A DNA stretch of 52,845 nucleotides from Parcubacteria group bacterium Greene0714_7 (GCA_007378985.1 VMHB01000002.1:105428-158272); one strand, 5' to 3'; shown: positions 43,173-51,713, counted from the first letter of the stretch. A program made the numbers and translations. Notes: generated by a model not told the origin, from the letters alone.

Positions 43173-43508
43173 TTACTTTTCTCTATTGCGGACTTCCAAT
43201 TTCTCCATTTTTCGTATTAGTGCTTTTTCTATGTCTATGCCAGCAGCTTCTGCGAGGAAGAGTGAAACAATAATGACATCAGCACATTCGTCAGCGAGTT
43301 CGTCATCTCCAACTGCCATTATTTTTGATTTGCGTTGATATCCAAAACGAGCAAGTACTTGCTCTGCAAGCTCGCCAACTTCTTCACCAAGTTTAACGGT
43401 GTAGGCGAGTAGGTGTGATGCGTCACCCCTCTCTTTCTTTTGCGTCTGCCAGATAACGGATTCCTGCTTCGTTACCCACGCTTTCAATGTGTCGGAGAGT
43501 AATGTCAT
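43173..43508 (-). CDS. MazG-like nucleotide pyrophosphohydrolase
   Basis: 111 aa all-alpha NTP-PPase superfamily protein. The metal-binding pattern E-x-x-E...D-x-x-D is visible in [14 protein letters not shown] and [18 protein letters not shown]. Members clean up NTP pools. It overlaps the ruvB stop by 4 bases and precedes ruvC, so it shares the operon. Exact substrate unknown. Confidence 0.82.
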   Translation of the reverse strand: MTLLSDTLKAWVTKQESVIWQTQKKERGDASHLLAYTVKLGEEVGELAEQVLARFGYQRKSKIMAVGDDELADECADVIIVSLFLAEAAGIDIEKALIRKMEKLEVRNREK

Positions 43509-44536
43509 ATAAGTTTTTTCTGTACACCCCGCTTTCCTAAATGCTCTCGAGCCCTCAGAGTAACAATACGCCCCCGGGGAGTTCGTTCCAAAAATCCTTC
43601 CTGCATTAAATATGGCTCATATACATCCTCAATGGTCTGTTCATCTTCGGCCGCGGCCGCCGCAAGGGTTTTTACACCCACGGGACCCCCCGCAAACTTT
43701 GTGATGAGTGCCTCAAGAATGCGCCTGTCTGACGGAGTAAGTCCGGCTGTGTCTATACCAATCATGGCGAGTGCTTTTTCTGCAGCTACTTTTGAGAGCC
43801 CTGTTCGGTCGAGTTGCGCAACATCGCGCGAGCGCTTCAAAAGATAGTTTGCAGTACGTGGAGTTTTTCGAGAGCGCTTTGCAATTTCTTGGAGGGCATC
43901 GGCATCGGCTTCAATGCCAAGAATTTTTGCAGAACGAGCGAGGATTCTTTCAATTTCTTTTTCAGAATAAAAATCAAGTTGAAATACTCCTCCTGAAAAT
44001 CGAGAACGAAGTGGTGCAGAAATAAGTCCTATGCGCGTAGTTGCACCGACAAGTGTGAAAGAGGGAAGGGCGAGCTCTATTGTTCGCGCCGAAGGACCTT
44101 TGCCGATAATGATATCGAGCTTCCCAGCTTCCATGGCGGGGTAGAGAACCTCTTCAATTGTTTTGTTAAGTCGGTGAATTTCATCGATAAACAACACGTC
44201 ACCAGGCTCTAGGTTAGTGAGAATTGCCGCTAGGTCACCTACGCGCTCAATAACGGGCCCTGCCGTTGCTCGCATGTTTGCACCAAGCTCTTTCGCCACA
44301 AGGTGTGCCAGTGTCGTTTTTCCCAGTCCAGGAGGACCATAGAGGAGTGTGTGCTCCGGTGCATGGTTTCTTTCTCTCGCAGCCGCTATAAGTACGCGGA
44401 GGTTTTCTTTTACATTTTCTTGCCCCACGTATTCTTCCCAAGCCTCCGGCCGTAGAGTTTGGTCTAAGACGCGTTCCCCAGCTTCTTTTGGCTCCTCTTC
44501 CTCAGAATGAGCCCTCTTTGATTGAGTACTTGACAT
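43505..44536 (-). CDS. ruvB: Holliday junction helicase RuvB
   Basis: 343 aa AAA+ motor for branch migration. N-terminal [18 protein letters not shown], Walker [17 protein letters not shown] near residue 67, Walker [13 protein letters not shown], sensor [17 protein letters not shown], and C-terminal winged helix ([14 protein letters not shown]). First gene of ruvB-mazG-ruvC. Its ATG (44534-44536) overlaps the TTGACA -35 box of the divergent structured RNA. Confidence 0.97.
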   Translation of the reverse strand: MSSTQSKRAHSEEEEPKEAGERVLDQTLRPEAWEEYVGQENVKENLRVLIAAARERNHAPEHTLLYGPPGLGKTTLAHLVAKELGANMRATAGPVIERVGDLAAILTNLEPGDVLFIDEIHRLNKTIEEVLYPAMEAGKLDIIIGKGPSARTIELALPSFTLVGATTRIGLISAPLRSRFSGGVFQLDFYSEKEIERILARSAKILGIEADADALQEIAKRSRKTPRTANYLLKRSRDVAQLDRTGLSKVAAEKALAMIGIDTAGLTPSDRRILEALITKFAGGPVGVKTLAAAAAEDEQTIEDVYEPYLMQEGFLERTPRGRIVTLRAREHLGKRGVQKKLI

Positions 44537-44565
44537 ATATAAAAGCGTATGCTATCGTACCATTG

Positions 44566-44732
44566 TAACCCCGAAAGGGGTTTTATTCTAAAAAATCGTG
44601 CCCATCTAAGCAACGCCGTGGCATCATTGTAAGGATCTGCTGGAAGTCTGACTTCGGTTATTCTCTGGCAGTCTCCTCATCATTTGTTCCACCTTCACTG
44701 CAAGCGTTGTTTAGAGGGGTGCGATTTTTTTA
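44566..44732 (+). ncRNA. 6S-like long-hairpin RNA (candidate)
   Basis: Promoter TTGACA (44530-44535)-17-TATCGT (44553-44558) reads rightward. The RNA would start with a CCCCGAAAGGGG hairpin, then a closing stem pairs 44595-44616 with 44704-44725 (21 of 22 positions), leaving an internal bulge region and an upper stem CTGCTGG/CTGGCAG, ending in T7. Several stem pairs are G-U on the plus strand and would be C-A on the other, which fixes the strand. A long stem with a central bubble is the shape of 6S RNA, the RNA-polymerase decoy; identity is tentative. Confidence 0.6.
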
Positions 44733-44745
44733 TTTGCATAGTATG

Positions 44746-44773
44746 AAAATCCCAAGGTTATCCTTGGGATTTT
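44746..44773. terminator. Bidirectional terminator after pilB
   Basis: AAAATCCCAAGG, loop TTAT, CCTTGGGATTTT. Ends the leftward pilB transcript 4 bases beyond its stop codon; the plus-strand side has a T-run too. Confidence 0.85.
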
Positions 44774-44776
44774 TGT

Positions 44777-46450
44777 TTATTTGAGCGTTTCTTCAATCAA
44801 AACTACGCGGTTCAATTCATCAAGTGAGGTAATTCCAGTCAAGACTTTCATGATGCCGTCTTCAACCATCGTCAGGATTTCTTTTTTGTGTTGGAGGGCC
44901 TGTATTTCATGTTCTGAAGGAGAGGTGCGAAGAAGTGCGTCCATCTCGCCATCAATAACGACTGCTTCAAAAACACCAATACGACCCTTGAACCCAGTAT
45001 TGTTGCAGACAGAGCACCCAACAGGCTCAAATACTTTGGAAATGTCAGCGGGGATGACGGTCTTATCTCGAAGACCTGCGAGCACTTTATCAACACGCTC
45101 TTTGTTCTTACCTTCAAGAGGGACTTCTTTTTTGCATTGCTTACATAAGACTCTTACTAAGCGTTGTGCCATGGCGATATTGATGGCGGAACCAAATACT
45201 TTTGGATCCACATCAAGATCAACAAGTCGAGGGAAAGACCCTGCGGCATCGTTGGTATGGAGTGTTGAAAATACGAAGTGTCCCGTGAGTGCTGCGTCGA
45301 TTGCCGTTTTTGCGACTTCTTCATCGCGGATTTCTCCGATCATGATGACATCAGGGTCTTGGCGGAGTGCGGAGCGGAGCCCTTGAAGGAATGTGTAGTT
45401 TTTTTCATCTACCTGTGTTTGCACCAATCCAGCAACATGATATTCCACAGGGTCTTCAATGGTAATAATTTTAATTTCTGGGGAATTAATTTTTTTCATG
45501 CACGCATAGAGCGTGGTTGTTTTTCCGCTTCCTGTAGGTCCTGTATTTAAAAGCATGCCATTTGGATTACCGATTTCGCGCTCAATGAGTGCGCGTAATT
45601 TTGGCTCCATACCTAAAGCTTCAAATGGAACGGATATGGTGTCGGGATTTAAGAGACGCATCACGACAGTTTCACCGTACGCACCGGGAATAACGGAAGC
45701 ACGAATCTCAATCTCTTTTGCGTCCATAACAAGGCTGAATCTGCCATCCTGTGGACGGTTTTTTAAATTCAGTTTAAGTCCAGAAAGAAGTTTTAGTCGT
45801 GACAAGAGAAGATTGGCTGTATCGAGGTCAAAGTTAATGACGTCATGCAACACCCCGTCAAGACGATAGCGCAAGCGCACCTGATTTTGTTCAGGCTCGA
45901 TGTGAATGTCCGATGCGTCAACTGCAAATGCTCCAGCGAGTACTACTTCGAGAATTTTTGAAACACGGTATGCTCGTTTCATTTCGGTAACACTGGCGAC
46001 TGCTTTTTGGATGTCCTCAATCGTATGAATACTTTCGAGCACCTTTTTCAACTCAGTTGGGGAGACATCTAAAACACCCTGCTTTGATTCAACGGCAAAT
46101 GAAAGATCTTTGTAGTGTTCCCAAGCTCTTGCTAAGGATGCACGCGATACCAATACTTGCTCTACCGTGTATCCGCGCTTCTCTAAGTCTTCAAGAATTG
46201 CAGGCAATTTAGGATGTTGTGGTGAACGGACGGCAATGGTTAATTTTTTACCCACAATGTCAAAGCCTGCGATTTCAGCGAGACGGGCTACAGGCTCTTC
46301 TATGAGTCGAAGCGCATCAGAATTAATTGAGACACGCGTTAAGTCGAGATATCGAATGTCATACCTGTGCGAGAGCATGAGGGCGAGCTCCTCCTCTTCC
46401 CGTAGCTGGAGTTCTTTAAGTCGATTGTCCGTATCGTCAGTTTGTGCCAT
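44777..46450 (-). CDS. pilB: Type IV pilus assembly ATPase PilB/GspE
   Basis: 557 aa. Hexameric ATPase that drives type IV pilus extension. N-terminal MshEN-like part, then N2 domain (ASDIHIEPEQNQVRLRYRLDG), Walker A GPTGSGKTTTLY, Asp box (IEDPVEYHVAGLVQTQV), Walker B DPDVIMIGEIRDEE, His box (HFVFSTLHTNDA), and a tetra-Cys zinc motif (C-x2-C in CKQCKK and CSVCNN). Other pilus genes are outside the window. TACTAT (46457-46462) ends 6 bases before the ATG (leaderless). Confidence 0.96.
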   Translation of the reverse strand: MAQTDDTDNRLKELQLREEEELALMLSHRYDIRYLDLTRVSINSDALRLIEEPVARLAEIAGFDIVGKKLTIAVRSPQHPKLPAILEDLEKRGYTVEQVLVSRASLARAWEHYKDLSFAVESKQGVLDVSPTELKKVLESIHTIEDIQKAVASVTEMKRAYRVSKILEVVLAGAFAVDASDIHIEPEQNQVRLRYRLDGVLHDVINFDLDTANLLLSRLKLLSGLKLNLKNRPQDGRFSLVMDAKEIEIRASVIPGAYGETVVMRLLNPDTISVPFEALGMEPKLRALIEREIGNPNGMLLNTGPTGSGKTTTLYACMKKINSPEIKIITIEDPVEYHVAGLVQTQVDEKNYTFLQGLRSALRQDPDVIMIGEIRDEEVAKTAIDAALTGHFVFSTLHTNDAAGSFPRLVDLDVDPKVFGSAINIAMAQRLVRVLCKQCKKEVPLEGKNKERVDKVLAGLRDKTVIPADISKVFEPVGCSVCNNTGFKGRIGVFEAVVIDGEMDALLRTSPSEHEIQALQHKKEILTMVEDGIMKVLTGITSLDELNRVVLIEETLK

Positions 46451-46472
46451 AGAGCAATAGTACCTTACAGCC

Positions 46473-46507
46473 AGCTTTCAGGTTATAGCTTTCAGCTTTC
46501 AGCTCGG
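46473..46507 (+). repeat. Heptamer array before tsaE
   Basis: Five in-register words: AGCTTTC AGGTTAT AGCTTTC AGCTTTC AGCTCGG, between the divergent pilB and tsaE promoters. Confidence 0.85.
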
Positions 46508-46546
46508 GAAAATCTAAAGAAATAGCCTTTGTAGTACTATGGAAAG

Positions 46547-46984
46547 ATGAAGGTGACATTAGAAGAATTACCAGCGTATGCGAAGCGATTCGTGGAGGAT
46601 TTGCCAAAAGAGCTCGGAACAAAGGCTTATGTTGTAGGGCTTTTGGGAGAACTTGGTGCAGGCAAAACCGCATTTGTGCAAGAAGTTGCCAAACTACTCA
46701 GTATCGCTCGGAGCGTAACGAGCCCGACTTTTGTTATTGCTCAAATATATACAATCAACCACCAAGCTTTTGAGCGTCTTGTGCATATCGATGCATACCG
46801 CCTTGATAGTGGGGAATCCGACACTATTGGGTGGAAAGATTTTTTAAATGATCCCAAAAATCTGATTTTTGTAGAGTGGGCGGATAGGGCTCCAGGGGGG
46901 ATACCTACAGGAACACACATATTAGATTTTACTGTGGTGGGCGAAAATGTCAGAAATATTGAAGAAAAATATGAGTCCCGTTAG
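46547..46984 (+). CDS. tsaE: tRNA t6A biosynthesis ATPase TsaE
   Basis: 145 aa. Works with TsaB-TsaD to make threonylcarbamoyladenosine-37 in ANN-decoding tRNAs. Walker A is GELGAGKTAF near residue 34; VTSPTFVIAQIY follows and HIDAYRL is the Walker B region. TACTAT (46535-46540) ends 6 bases before the ATG. The polA gene follows after a short spacer. Confidence 0.94.
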   Translation: MKVTLEELPAYAKRFVEDLPKELGTKAYVVGLLGELGAGKTAFVQEVAKLLSIARSVTSPTFVIAQIYTINHQAFERLVHIDAYRLDSGESDTIGWKDFLNDPKNLIFVEWADRAPGGIPTGTHILDFTVVGENVRNIEEKYESR

Positions 46985-47091
46985 AGGTCGCGATCACGTA
47001 TAGTATTAAAGAGAAAATGAACTTTTCAATTACAGCATTAAAAATTTTAACTGCAGGAGCGACTGATGCGGTCGCGATCTGCCTCTAACGG
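46977..47091. repeat. Inverted repeat bounding the tsaE-polA gap
   Basis: CCCGTTAGAGG (46977-46987, overlapping the tsaE stop) recurs inverted as CCTCTAACGGG (47081-47091), just before the polA ATG. Inner bases TCGCGATC / GGTCGCGATC add partial pairing. The leader could close into one long stem. Confidence 0.7.
47017..47088 (+). CDS. Possible 23-aa leader ORF before polA
   Basis: ATG 47017 to TAA 47088 encodes MNFSITALKILTAGATDA plus five residues, and ends 4 bases before the polA ATG in another frame. A TATAGT box lies at 46999-47004. It could couple translation to polA or be chance; no other support. Confidence 0.25.
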   Translation: MNFSITALKILTAGATDAVAICL

Positions 47092-47092
47092 G

Positions 47093-49513
47093 ATGAGCCA
47101 AAAAAAGAAAAAAGAAACGCTCATTCTTCTCGATACCCACGCGATTATTCACCGCGCGTATCATGCCTTACCTGAGATGACCTCCCCATCGGGTGAACCT
47201 GTAAATGCTGTGTATGGGTTGGCCACAATGCTCATGAAAATTATTAAGGATCTCAAGCCCGACCATGTTGTCGCAGCATACGATTTGCCGGGGCCAACGC
47301 ACCGACACGAAGTGTACAAAGAATACAAGGCTAAGCGCCCACAGATTGATGATTCGTTAATAACGCAAATTAATCGCTCACGCGATGTTCTGTCAGCTTT
47401 TAGTATTCCTATTTATGAAATGCCGGGGTTTGAAGCCGATGATGTTATTGGCACGATTGCTGTAAGTGCTAAGAAAAATTTCGATGTCATCATTGCTTCG
47501 GGAGATATGGACACCTTGCAGTTAGTGGACGATGAGCGTGTTCGGGTTTTTACGCTTCGTAAAGGGATTCAAGACACCATTCTTTATGACGAGAAAGCAG
47601 TGCTGGCTCGATACGGATTTCTGCCAATACGCATTCCCGATTACAAAGGATTCGCCGGTGACCCCTCAGACAACATCATCGGTATTCCTGGGATTGGCGA
47701 AAAGACTGCAACGAAGCTTCTACAAGAATTTGATTCCATGGAAGGTGTTTATAAGGCGGTACATAATAAAAAATGGACAGAAGAAAAGTGGAAAGAGGTT
47801 GGAATATCGGCACGTAATCTTAATCTGCTCCGAGATCATGAAGACGAGGCTGAGTTTTCTAAAGTTCTTGCGACCATCCGTACTGATGCGCCGGTCTCTT
47901 TCAAGGAACCAGAACAGTCATTTGCGGATACGCTCGATGTTACACATGCGACCGCTCTTTTTACTGATCTCGGATTTCGTTCCTTGGTGCCGAGAATGAG
48001 CGCTCTTTCATCAAAGTCACAAAAAAATACAAAAACCGATGCAGGGGAAGAAGGTGATGTCCCACGACAACAATCACTATCCTCAATAGAAACAGTGCCT
48101 GATGCAGAAAAGGAATTGTTTGCGGAAGTGAAGATAATGCTATGGCTTACGCAATCAGATATAACGAATCCGACGCTCGACGATGTACTTGCAAACACCA
48201 AATCAAAAACAGTACCAGAGGCGCACGCGAAACTTACTGCTCTGATAGAAAAAGAAGAACTGAAAGAGGTTTTTGAAAATATTGAGAAACCACTCATTCC
48301 TGTTATTGAAGCGATTAATGCGCACGGTGTTTTGGTGGATAAGGAATATCTAGCAAATCTCTCAAAGGAATATCATGCAGAATTAGATGTGCTTGCTAAG
48401 AAAATCTGTGACGCAGCAGGGGAAGAATTTAATATTAATTCTCCAAAGCAACTCGGAGAAATTTTATTTACAAAATTAGGCATTGGTATTGCCGGGAAAC
48501 GACAAAAGAAAACTGCCACGGGGCAACTCTCAACACGCGAGTCCGAACTTGTGAAGTTAAAAGGGGAGCATCCAATCATTGAGCACATACTGTCTCACCG
48601 AGAACTCCAAAAACTTCTTTCAACCTACATTGATGCAATCCCACCTCTTCTGGGTAGCGACAACAGACTCCACACTTCGTTTATACAAACCGGAACAACA
48701 ACAGGGCGCATTTCATCGCATAATCCAAACCTTCAAAATATCCCCGTTAAGAGCGAACTCGGTCGTCGCATTCGGCGAGGGTTTATTGCGCCAAAGGGTT
48801 TTGTGCTTGCTGCATTCGACTATTCGCAAATAGAACTTCGACTCGCTGCATTTCTTTCAGGAGATGAAAAATTAATCGATATTTTTAAGCGAGGTGAAGA
48901 TGTGCATTCTGCGGTAGCGGCAGAAGTGTACGGTGTTCCTCAAAAAGAGGTTACTTATGATATGAGGCGAAGTGCCAAAGTTATTAATTTCGGCATTCTC
49001 TACGGTATGGGGGTGAATGCTCTTCGAGAAAATTTGGGTGGAGACAGAGCGCAAGCGCAAGAATTTTATAATCGCTATTTTGAAACATTTTCAGGCCTTG
49101 CAGAATACCTAACGCAAACGCGGGCAATAGCTGCACGACTTGGCTACACCACAACTCATTTTGGTCGCCGTAGGTTTTTCCCTGGCATCCGCTCAAAAAT
49201 TCCGTATGTACGCGCCATGGCAGAACGCATGGCTATTAATGCACCACTACAGGGAACACAGTCAGATATTATCAAGATTGCAATGGCGCGCATTGCTAAA
49301 GTCCTCAAAGAAAAATTTGCCACGGATGCGGTAATTGTGTTGCAGATTCATGACGAACTGATTTTTGAAGTTAAAGAATCAATCCTTACTGATGTCGCAA
49401 AAGAAATACGGCATGCAATGGAGAATGTCATTCCTGCATCTGAAATGAAAGGCATACCCATTCTCGTTTCTGGAGAGGCAGGTCCTAATTGGGGGGAGAT
49501 GACTGAACTGTAG
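47093..49513 (+). CDS. polA: DNA polymerase I without functional proofreading domain
   Basis: About 806 aa. 5' nuclease domain (LDTHAIIHRAYHA at the start; GFAGDPSDNIIGIPGIGEKTA) followed by a shortened middle region of about 110 residues where the 3'-5' exonuclease domain should be; no D-x-E catalytic motif is seen, only its helical end. The polymerase domain is complete: AFDYSQIELRLAA (motif A), RRSAKVINFGILYG (motif B) and LQIHDELIFEV (motif C). ATG 47093 (MSQKKKKETLILLDTH) is chosen over the frame opening at 47066, whose codons lie in the inverted repeat. Confidence 0.95.
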   Translation: MSQKKKKETLILLDTHAIIHRAYHALPEMTSPSGEPVNAVYGLATMLMKIIKDLKPDHVVAAYDLPGPTHRHEVYKEYKAKRPQIDDSLITQINRSRDVLSAFSIPIYEMPGFEADDVIGTIAVSAKKNFDVIIASGDMDTLQLVDDERVRVFTLRKGIQDTILYDEKAVLARYGFLPIRIPDYKGFAGDPSDNIIGIPGIGEKTATKLLQEFDSMEGVYKAVHNKKWTEEKWKEVGISARNLNLLRDHEDEAEFSKVLATIRTDAPVSFKEPEQSFADTLDVTHATALFTDLGFRSLVPRMSALSSKSQKNTKTDAGEEGDVPRQQSLSSIETVPDAEKELFAEVKIMLWLTQSDITNPTLDDVLANTKSKTVPEAHAKLTALIEKEELKEVFENIEKPLIPVIEAINAHGVLVDKEYLANLSKEYHAELDVLAKKICDAAGEEFNINSPKQLGEILFTKLGIGIAGKRQKKTATGQLSTRESELVKLKGEHPIIEHILSHRELQKLLSTYIDAIPPLLGSDNRLHTSFIQTGTTTGRISSHNPNLQNIPVKSELGRRIRRGFIAPKGFVLAAFDYSQIELRLAAFLSGDEKLIDIFKRGEDVHSAVAAEVYGVPQKEVTYDMRRSAKVINFGILYGMGVNALRENLGGDRAQAQEFYNRYFETFSGLAEYLTQTRAIAARLGYTTTHFGRRRFFPGIRSKIPYVRAMAERMAINAPLQGTQSDIIKIAMARIAKVLKEKFATDAVIVLQIHDELIFEVKESILTDVAKEIRHAMENVIPASEMKGIPILVSGEAGPNWGEMTEL

Positions 49514-49670
49514 AGGTGTCAGCGGACAGGTTTCGGATTCTAGGTTTTTAATTTCTTAAACCAAATAAAAATAAAGGGAAAAGAGCTGTATAGCATAACC
49601 TAACGATCGTTAGATTATGCTATACAGCTAAAAACCAGAAAAACTGGAATCCGAAACATGAAACCTGTAC
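49514..49670. repeat. Heptamer hairpin with a 46-bp palindrome in its loop
   Basis: Forward arm AGGTGTC AGCGGAC AGGTTTC GGATTCT AGGTTTT (49514-49548) and an inverted counterpart at about 49630-49670 (its complement reads AGGTTTC ATGTTTC GGATTCC AGTTTTT). The loop contains a 46-base palindrome at 49584-49629 (arms AGCTGTATAGCATAACC... with one mismatch). No gene is present. Confidence 0.85.
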
Positions 49671-49679
49671 TCTATTAAA

Positions 49680-50372
49680 ATGCTCTACATACTTCTTGGG
49701 TCTGATGTAGTCAAGGCAAAGGCGCGCGCGATGAAGCTCGCGGAAGGTTCTGAACTTGTGCGTTTTGGTGAGGGAGGGGAACCATTCGCGAACGTACTTC
49801 GATACCGTAGTGCCCGTGGACTTTTTGCTCCAAAGACAACATTACTTCTCGATAGGCCTCTTGAGGATGCTGACGGTAAAATGTTGCTGACTGAACATGC
49901 TAAAGATTTAGTGGAAGGGGAGGCTCTCGTTGTTGTGATTGAGATAGCTCTTTCGGCACCCACTCTTAAATTAATTCCTAAGAGTGCAGTGATAGAAAAT
50001 TTTGATGTAAAAGAAAAAAAGGAAGCGCCGCTTTTGAGTGCGTTTGCATTAACCGATTCGTTTGCGACAGGGGATAGAAAAAACTCATGGATAACCTACC
50101 GCAGACTTATTGAGTCAGGATCGGAGCCACAAGAGATTCACGGCATTCTTATGTGGCAGGCTCGTGCGATGGTTGTTGCCTCTAAAACCAAAACAGCAGA
50201 AGAAGCGGGCTTAAAGCCGTTCGTGTATTCAAAGGCAAAGAAAGCGGGGGCGCGTTTAGGAGAAGTCGGGTGTGAAGAAATTTCACGCTCGCTTGTGCGT
50301 ATGGTGCACCAATCTCGTATGGGGGGAGGAAGCTTGGGTGACTTGCTCGAGGCGTTCTTGTTGAAAAAATAG
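49680..50372 (+). CDS. holA: DNA polymerase III delta subunit (HolA-like)
   Basis: 230 aa, shorter than the usual 320-340, as in other reduced genomes. Clamp-loader subunit that opens the beta ring. Family phrases: MLYILLGSD start, GLFAPKTTLLLDRPLED, WITYRRLIESGSEPQEIHGILMWQARAMV (domain III) and GGGSLGDLLEAFLL at the end. The N-terminal Walker-like loop is degenerate, as expected for delta. Confidence 0.85.
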   Translation: MLYILLGSDVVKAKARAMKLAEGSELVRFGEGGEPFANVLRYRSARGLFAPKTTLLLDRPLEDADGKMLLTEHAKDLVEGEALVVVIEIALSAPTLKLIPKSAVIENFDVKEKKEAPLLSAFALTDSFATGDRKNSWITYRRLIESGSEPQEIHGILMWQARAMVVASKTKTAEEAGLKPFVYSKAKKAGARLGEVGCEEISRSLVRMVHQSRMGGGSLGDLLEAFLLKK

Positions 50373-50424
50373 AGTTTTTAGAGCATAATCCAGAAATCCG
50401 TTTGAGAACATTGAGTTCTTACAT

Positions 50425-50580
50425 GGAGCACCAAGAGAAGAACTCGCACCCGCAACAAAAGCAAGGCTTTTATTTCGGGCGGGAACTTCAAGAGAAGAAA
50501 GTAGAGTGCGCCCGTAAGCAGAGCTTTCGGGCCGCTCGCTCGAAGAAAATAGAAATACATTTCCATTTTCCTTCTCGCTC
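50425..50580. repeat. Palindromic 5' flank of tRNA-Lys
   Basis: Three nested parts: an imperfect inverted repeat GAAGAACTCGCACCCGC...GCGGGAACTTC-type (about 50438-50490), a copy of the tRNA start GCGCCCGTA at 50508-50516 with its inverse CGGGC-CGC near 50528, and the palindrome CTCGAAGAAAATAG...ATTTTCCTTCTCG (50539-50576) also found before tRNA-Arg. Confidence 0.7.
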
Positions 50581-50653
<73 letters not shown>

Positions 50654-50990
50654 CAAAACAAAGAAATATCCTGCCTGCGCAGGATTTTCTTGTTTTGTGC
50701 GGCTCGGAGCGATGTTACGAGCCTCGAGGAACCGCGAGAGGGGGTCGCGGAAATTCCGAGCGACGGCGAGGAATTATCTGTGACCACAAAGCAAATAAAA
50801 TACGGCACCTGCGTGCCGTATTTATATTGTGGTGCGTGCCGGAACGATGTCCTGAGCCTCGAAGGACCGTGAGCGGGCGATTAGAAAATCGTGCCGAGAG
50901 GCTCCGGCGACCGAGGAGCGCGACGGCGCGACGAGAGTTGTGGCCACAAGCTATCCTTATTCGGATGACCACAAAAGGGACTTAGCGAAA
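50654..50990. repeat. Repeated hairpin plus GC-rich blocks after tRNA-Lys
   Basis: A hairpin starts at the tRNA end: GCACAAAACAAAGAAATATCC...GGATTTTCTTGTTTTGTGC (about 50651-50700), followed by a GC-rich block (GAGCGATGTTACGAGCCTCGAGGAACC). A second hairpin (CCACAAAGCAAATAAAATACGG...CCGTATTTATATTGTGG, about 50782-50831) is followed by a similar block (GGAACGATGTCCTGAGCCTCGAAGG). So the hairpin-plus-block unit occurs twice. No convincing gene is seen from 50654 to 51077. Confidence 0.75.
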
Positions 50991-51077
50991 AATTTCCAGG
51001 AGATTTATCTGTGTCCGCACAGATAAGCTCAAAATCAAAACCGTTGCATTTCGCTTCCTATTTGATAAGGTACGTCC

Positions 51078-51242
51078 GTGTTTGGTACCTCAGAAAGAGT
51101 CATTTGTTTGTCACACAGGACAGCAGAAAGATATGTATCCACTGAGGATGTGGAGTCTGGTGGTAAGCATTTCACTAAGGTTGTATGGCTCTGCTCAGAC
51201 TGTAATGAGCCAGTAGTGACTTATATGTTACGGAAGTGGTGA
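51078..51242 (+). CDS. Small protein with C-x2-C motif (54 aa)
   Basis: GTG-started frame: VFGTSERVICLSHRT...WLCSDCNEPVVTYMLRKW. One C-x2-C pair (CSDC) with a second Cys near the N-terminus suggests a partial zinc site. A promoter TTGCAT-16-TAAGGT ends 6 bases before the GTG (leaderless pattern), which is the main support. No family recognised. Confidence 0.45.
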   Translation: MFGTSERVICLSHRTAERYVSTEDVESGGKHFTKVVWLCSDCNEPVVTYMLRKW

Positions 51243-51263
51243 TAGTAGAATCTTACTTAAATA

Positions 51264-51290
51264 AAAAAACAGCCCCTAGGGGCTGTTTTA
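51264..51290. terminator. Bidirectional terminator
   Basis: AAAACAGCCCC/TAGGGGCTGTTTT palindrome with T-rich ends, between the small GTG-started ORF and the leftward DoxX-like gene. Confidence 0.85.
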
Positions 51291-51311
51291 GTATCAGAGA
51301 ATTTTATTGCC

Positions 51312-51659
51312 TTAATACGGCAAATCTATCGCCAGTGCCCCAGGACCGGTGATCAAGAGTGAAAGAAGGATTGCTATGACGAGAAGCGCAAATGCTCTTC
51401 TGTGGAATATGGAAGGAACGCCACGCTGTGCGGTAAGAATACCAATTTCTATAATTCCTAAGATGGCAGTGAGTTGTGTAAATGCACCGAACACGAGAGC
51501 AAGGCCTAATATGGCGGAAGTAAAAGATGCCACCTTGCCTTTTTTTTGTTGTTTCCAAGTGCCACGAGCAGCTTCAAAGAGCACTATTGCAATAGCGATA
51601 CGCAATATAAGTGGTGCGAAATATGAGAAGGTAAATAGATTAGGGAACAAGCTTTCCAT
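51312..51659 (-). CDS. DoxX-like small membrane protein
   Basis: About 115 aa with four hydrophobic helices (FAPLILRIAIAIVLFEAARG; FTSAILGLALVFGAFTQL; LTAILGIIEIGILT; FALLVIAILLSLLITGPGALAI). The RIAIAIVLFEAARG start and the GPGALAID end resemble DoxX-type proteins; function in this family is poorly defined. ATG 51659 is supported by TACCAT (51667-51672) 7 bases upstream; the frame opening at 51695 would include the promoter. Confidence 0.7.
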   Translation of the reverse strand: MESLFPNLFTFSYFAPLILRIAIAIVLFEAARGTWKQQKKGKVASFTSAILGLALVFGAFTQLTAILGIIEIGILTAQRGVPSIFHRRAFALLVIAILLSLLITGPGALAIDLPY

Positions 51660-51713
51660 ACAACAAATGGTAGCACATGGAGCATTTGGCTTCAAAATGT
51701 TACGGTATGCATT

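Noticed and set aside
44590-44732. Structured RNA first read on the minus strand as a pilB-downstream RNA
   Set aside because: Stem pairs that are G-U on the plus strand would be C-A mismatches on the minus strand, and the TTGACA promoter points rightward.
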